64,000 bases of DNA, taken from positions 124,001 through 188,000 of the forward strand of contig CANMKK010000005.1 of NCBI GenBank assembly GCA_947498455.1. The letters run 5' to 3'. Positions within the stretch are counted from its first letter, which is position 1; each line of letters starts with the position of its first letter. This stretch comes from an uncultured Aquimarina sp. (GTDB taxonomy: Bacteria; Bacteroidota; Bacteroidia; Flavobacteriales; Flavobacteriaceae). The notes beneath the pieces were generated by a model, which saw nothing but the letters and a program-made list of their open reading frames with translations, did not search any database and was not told the DNA's origin. The translations under genes were made by a program, and so were the position numbers. Below, piece by piece: positions 62,225-64,000 of this stretch.

Positions 62225-63287
62225 TATACAATAAATAAATAGCTAATATCCCAAAAGCAATATTAGGAAACCAAACGGCCACTAATGGAGGAAAATCCGA
62301 TTGTTTAGCCAAAGTTCCCAAAACCTTATCAAAGAAAATAAAAATAAAAGCCAGAGATATACCTATCGCCAGATTAATACCCATTCCTCCTCTTCTCTTC
62401 ATCGAAGATACAGCAACACCAATAACTGTGAGAATAAAAGCAGAAATCGGGATACTCCATCTCTTATAAGCAACCACCATGTAACGATTTATATCAGAAG
62501 AGCCTCTTTTACTTTCTTTCTTGATAAACTTGTCTAACTCTACATAATTAAGAGTTTCGGCAACATAAGTCACAGGTGTAAATTCATCAATATTAAACGG
62601 AAGAATCGTATCTTTCTTCTTCGATTTTTCTATGAGATCTTTGTCTTCATATATAGTACGCTTCACAAAATCTCTCAATTCATAGATGCTATCTTTTTCT
62701 ATAAAGGTTATTTTTCTGGCAGAAATCTTAGAAACCAACCTGTTTCCATCAAAATACTCTAATGTAAAATTCGTTGCCGACTTTTTAAGTGGTTTAAAAT
62801 TACTTGCATACAGAAAAATACTATCATTTAATTGTCTGTATATATTTTTGGTTTCCTGTACTTTATGATTTTTCTTAAGATATGTATACTTAAACTCATT
62901 AAACCCTTGACTGGCCTTTGGTGCGAGAAATAACCCCATAGCTAGCGCCCCTAGGCAAATTAATATCGCTCCAATCATATACGGTCTAAGAAACCTCCAA
63001 AAAGAAACACCCGAACTTAAAAAAGCAATAATCTCGGTTTTATTTGCCAACTTAGAAGTAAACCATATCACGGATAAAAAAACGAATAAAGGAAATAATA
63101 GATTTGCAAAATATACTGTAAAATCCAAATAGTAAGAAACTACTGCCGGAAACGGAACTTTATGTTCTAAGATATTATCTATTTTTTCTGAAAGATCTAC
63201 AATAATACCTATGGGTATAAATAAAAGGATCATTGTAAAAAATGTCCCAAGATATCTTTTAAGTATGTACCAATCTAATATTTTCAT
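62211..63287 (-). CDS. LptF/LptG-family permease (YjgP/YjgQ)
   Basis: The 358-residue protein has the LptF/G plan: N-terminal ILDWYILKRYLGTFFTMILLFIPIGIIVDL, two more helices (FANLLFPLFVFLSVIWFTSKLA, FLRPYMIGAILICLGALAMGLFL), a periplasmic beta-jellyroll-like domain (about 125-270) and three C-terminal helices. With LptB it forms the ABC transporter that pulls lipopolysaccharide out of the inner membrane. A second paralogue is needed for a heterodimer and is not in the window. The gene lies 266 bases after tgt, in the gap I see no gene. Confidence 0.9.
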   Translation of the reverse strand: MKILDWYILKRYLGTFFTMILLFIPIGIIVDLSEKIDNILEHKVPFPAVVSYYLDFTVYFANLLFPLFVFLSVIWFTSKLANKTEIIAFLSSGVSFWRFLRPYMIGAILICLGALAMGLFLAPKASQGFNEFKYTYLKKNHKVQETKNIYRQLNDSIFLYASNFKPLKKSATNFTLEYFDGNRLVSKISARKITFIEKDSIYELRDFVKRTIYEDKDLIEKSKKKDTILPFNIDEFTPVTYVAETLNYVELDKFIKKESKRGSSDINRYMVVAYKRWSIPISAFILTVIGVAVSSMKRRGGMGINLAIGISLAFIFIFFDKVLGTLAKQSDFPPLVAVWFPNIAFGILAIYLLYNAKR

Positions 63288-63553
63288 TAAAGCAATTTAG
63301 CAATTCACATTAAGTACTGAACAATGAATCTAAAATTTCAAAATTTTATCTTAAAACTTCAATTTTTCAGGTTACTACCATTTTTTTGTTTATTATCTCC
63401 TCACGACTTTACCTATTAATCCTTAATCCATTGCACTCTCTTAAAAGTCAGCGACTCTCTAAATTTATTTTTTTTATAAGCTAAAAAAGTATTTATAAAC
63501 TATTTTCTTTTACTCATAATACCTTTAAAACTCAATAATCATTACTTAAAATA

Positions 63554-64000
63554 TTATAGTCGTTTATCCATTTGTTTAACCATCATATTTTTCCACGAAT
63601 AGAAATCTCCGGCTAAGATATGTTTTCTGGCTTCGCGAACCAACCATAAATAAAAACCTAAATTATGAATCGTTGCTATTTGTTTTCCCAGTAATTCATT
63701 AACCGTAAAAAGATGTCTTAGATACGCTTTGGAATATTCTGTATCTACAAACGTAATTGCCATCTCGTCTATTGGAGAAAAATCATCTTCCCATTTTTTA
63801 TTTTTAATATTAATAGTTCCGTGTGCTGTAAACAACATACCATTACGAGCATTACGTGTTGGCATTACACAATCAAACATATCAATACCTAACGCTATAT
63901 TTTCTAAAATATTTATTGGAGTTCCGACTCCCATTAAGTATCTAGGCTTATCTTCTGGTAAAATTTCTGTTACCACTTCTGTCATTGCATACATCTCTTC
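63554..64000 (-). CDS. tgt: tRNA-guanine transglycosylase, C-terminal part (5' end outside window)
   Basis: The frame runs to the window edge (EE before MYAMTEVV), giving about 148 C-terminal residues. KPRYLMGVGTPINILENIALGIDMFDCVMPTRNARNG is the TGT signature including the active-site Asp region. TGT exchanges G34 of certain tRNAs for a queuosine precursor. The zinc site looks lost: the position of C-x-C-x2-C in E. coli Tgt reads DEMAITFVDTEYSKAYL without Cys, while the fourth ligand His (ATIHNL) is still there. Confidence 0.95.
   Translation of the reverse strand, partial: EEMYAMTEVVTEILPEDKPRYLMGVGTPINILENIALGIDMFDCVMPTRNARNGMLFTAHGTINIKNKKWEDDFSPIDEMAITFVDTEYSKAYLRHLFTVNELLGKQIATIHNLGFYLWLVREARKHILAGDFYSWKNMMVKQMDKRL

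Overview
The window is AT-rich chromosomal DNA from a marine-type member of the Flavobacteriaceae (Bacteroidota), perhaps Aquimarina or a close relative; the genus is a guess. Evidence: a type IX secretion sorting domain, GldI, DUF3810/DUF6122/DUF6503 proteins, FecI/FecR/TonB-receptor signalling, and promoters of the Bacteroidota form TTG-N19-TAnnTTTG. No tRNA, rRNA, CRISPR array, transposase or phage gene was seen.

Layout. (1) 1-3013: housekeeping block dapB (3' end), lepB, WbqC-like, DUF6122. (2) 3760-25886: a surface-polysaccharide locus, all on +. It holds WbpD/WbpB-type enzymes for a di-N-acetylated uronic acid, CapA-like, MBOAT plus SGNH O-acylation pair, Wzx flippase, candidate polymerase, AsnB-like and ATP-grasp ligases, GT4, FemAB-like, DUF354, two polysaccharide deacetylases, a membrane-helix-less sugar transferase, a Wzc-type BY-kinase and a formyltransferase. 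(3) 25991-30839, minus: EEP hydrolase, two rhomboids, mutL, small membrane protein. (4) 30948-33297, minus: an accessory cassette encoding a Gly-rich secreted peptide, an M48 membrane peptidase, a SpoIIM/DUF95 protein and a 5-TM protein; it resembles a bacteriocin locus and is flanked by an imperfect direct repeat containing a decayed copy of the ribH 3' end. (5) 33879-37606: ribH, TPR protein, recF, small genes, DUF721. (6) 37821-45293: a cell-surface signalling unit: ECF sigma, FecR, STN-TonB receptor and two Cys-rich PKD-like repeat lipoproteins. (7) 45463-64000: secreted C1 peptidase, ndk, M43 T9SS metalloprotease, NrnA-like, gldI, FKBP-cyclophilin, pepD, DUF3810, DUF6503, dnaB, accA, EamA, LptF/G and partial tgt.

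The most striking observation is in region 6. Three separate transcription units (fecR-receptor and each PKD lipoprotein gene) carry an identical bipartite element GGTAGGGT-N15-CGTTTT just upstream, while the sigma gene itself has a housekeeping promoter. This predicts the promoter and local regulon of the encoded ECF sigma factor and corrects the start codon of one lipoprotein. The second is the peptide/M48/SpoIIM cassette of region 4. The third is a dispersed 33-nt nested palindrome (1988-2020 and 37743-37775) whose two copies differ by a compensatory base-pair change.

All functional calls come from reading motifs and recalled family features; no database search was run.
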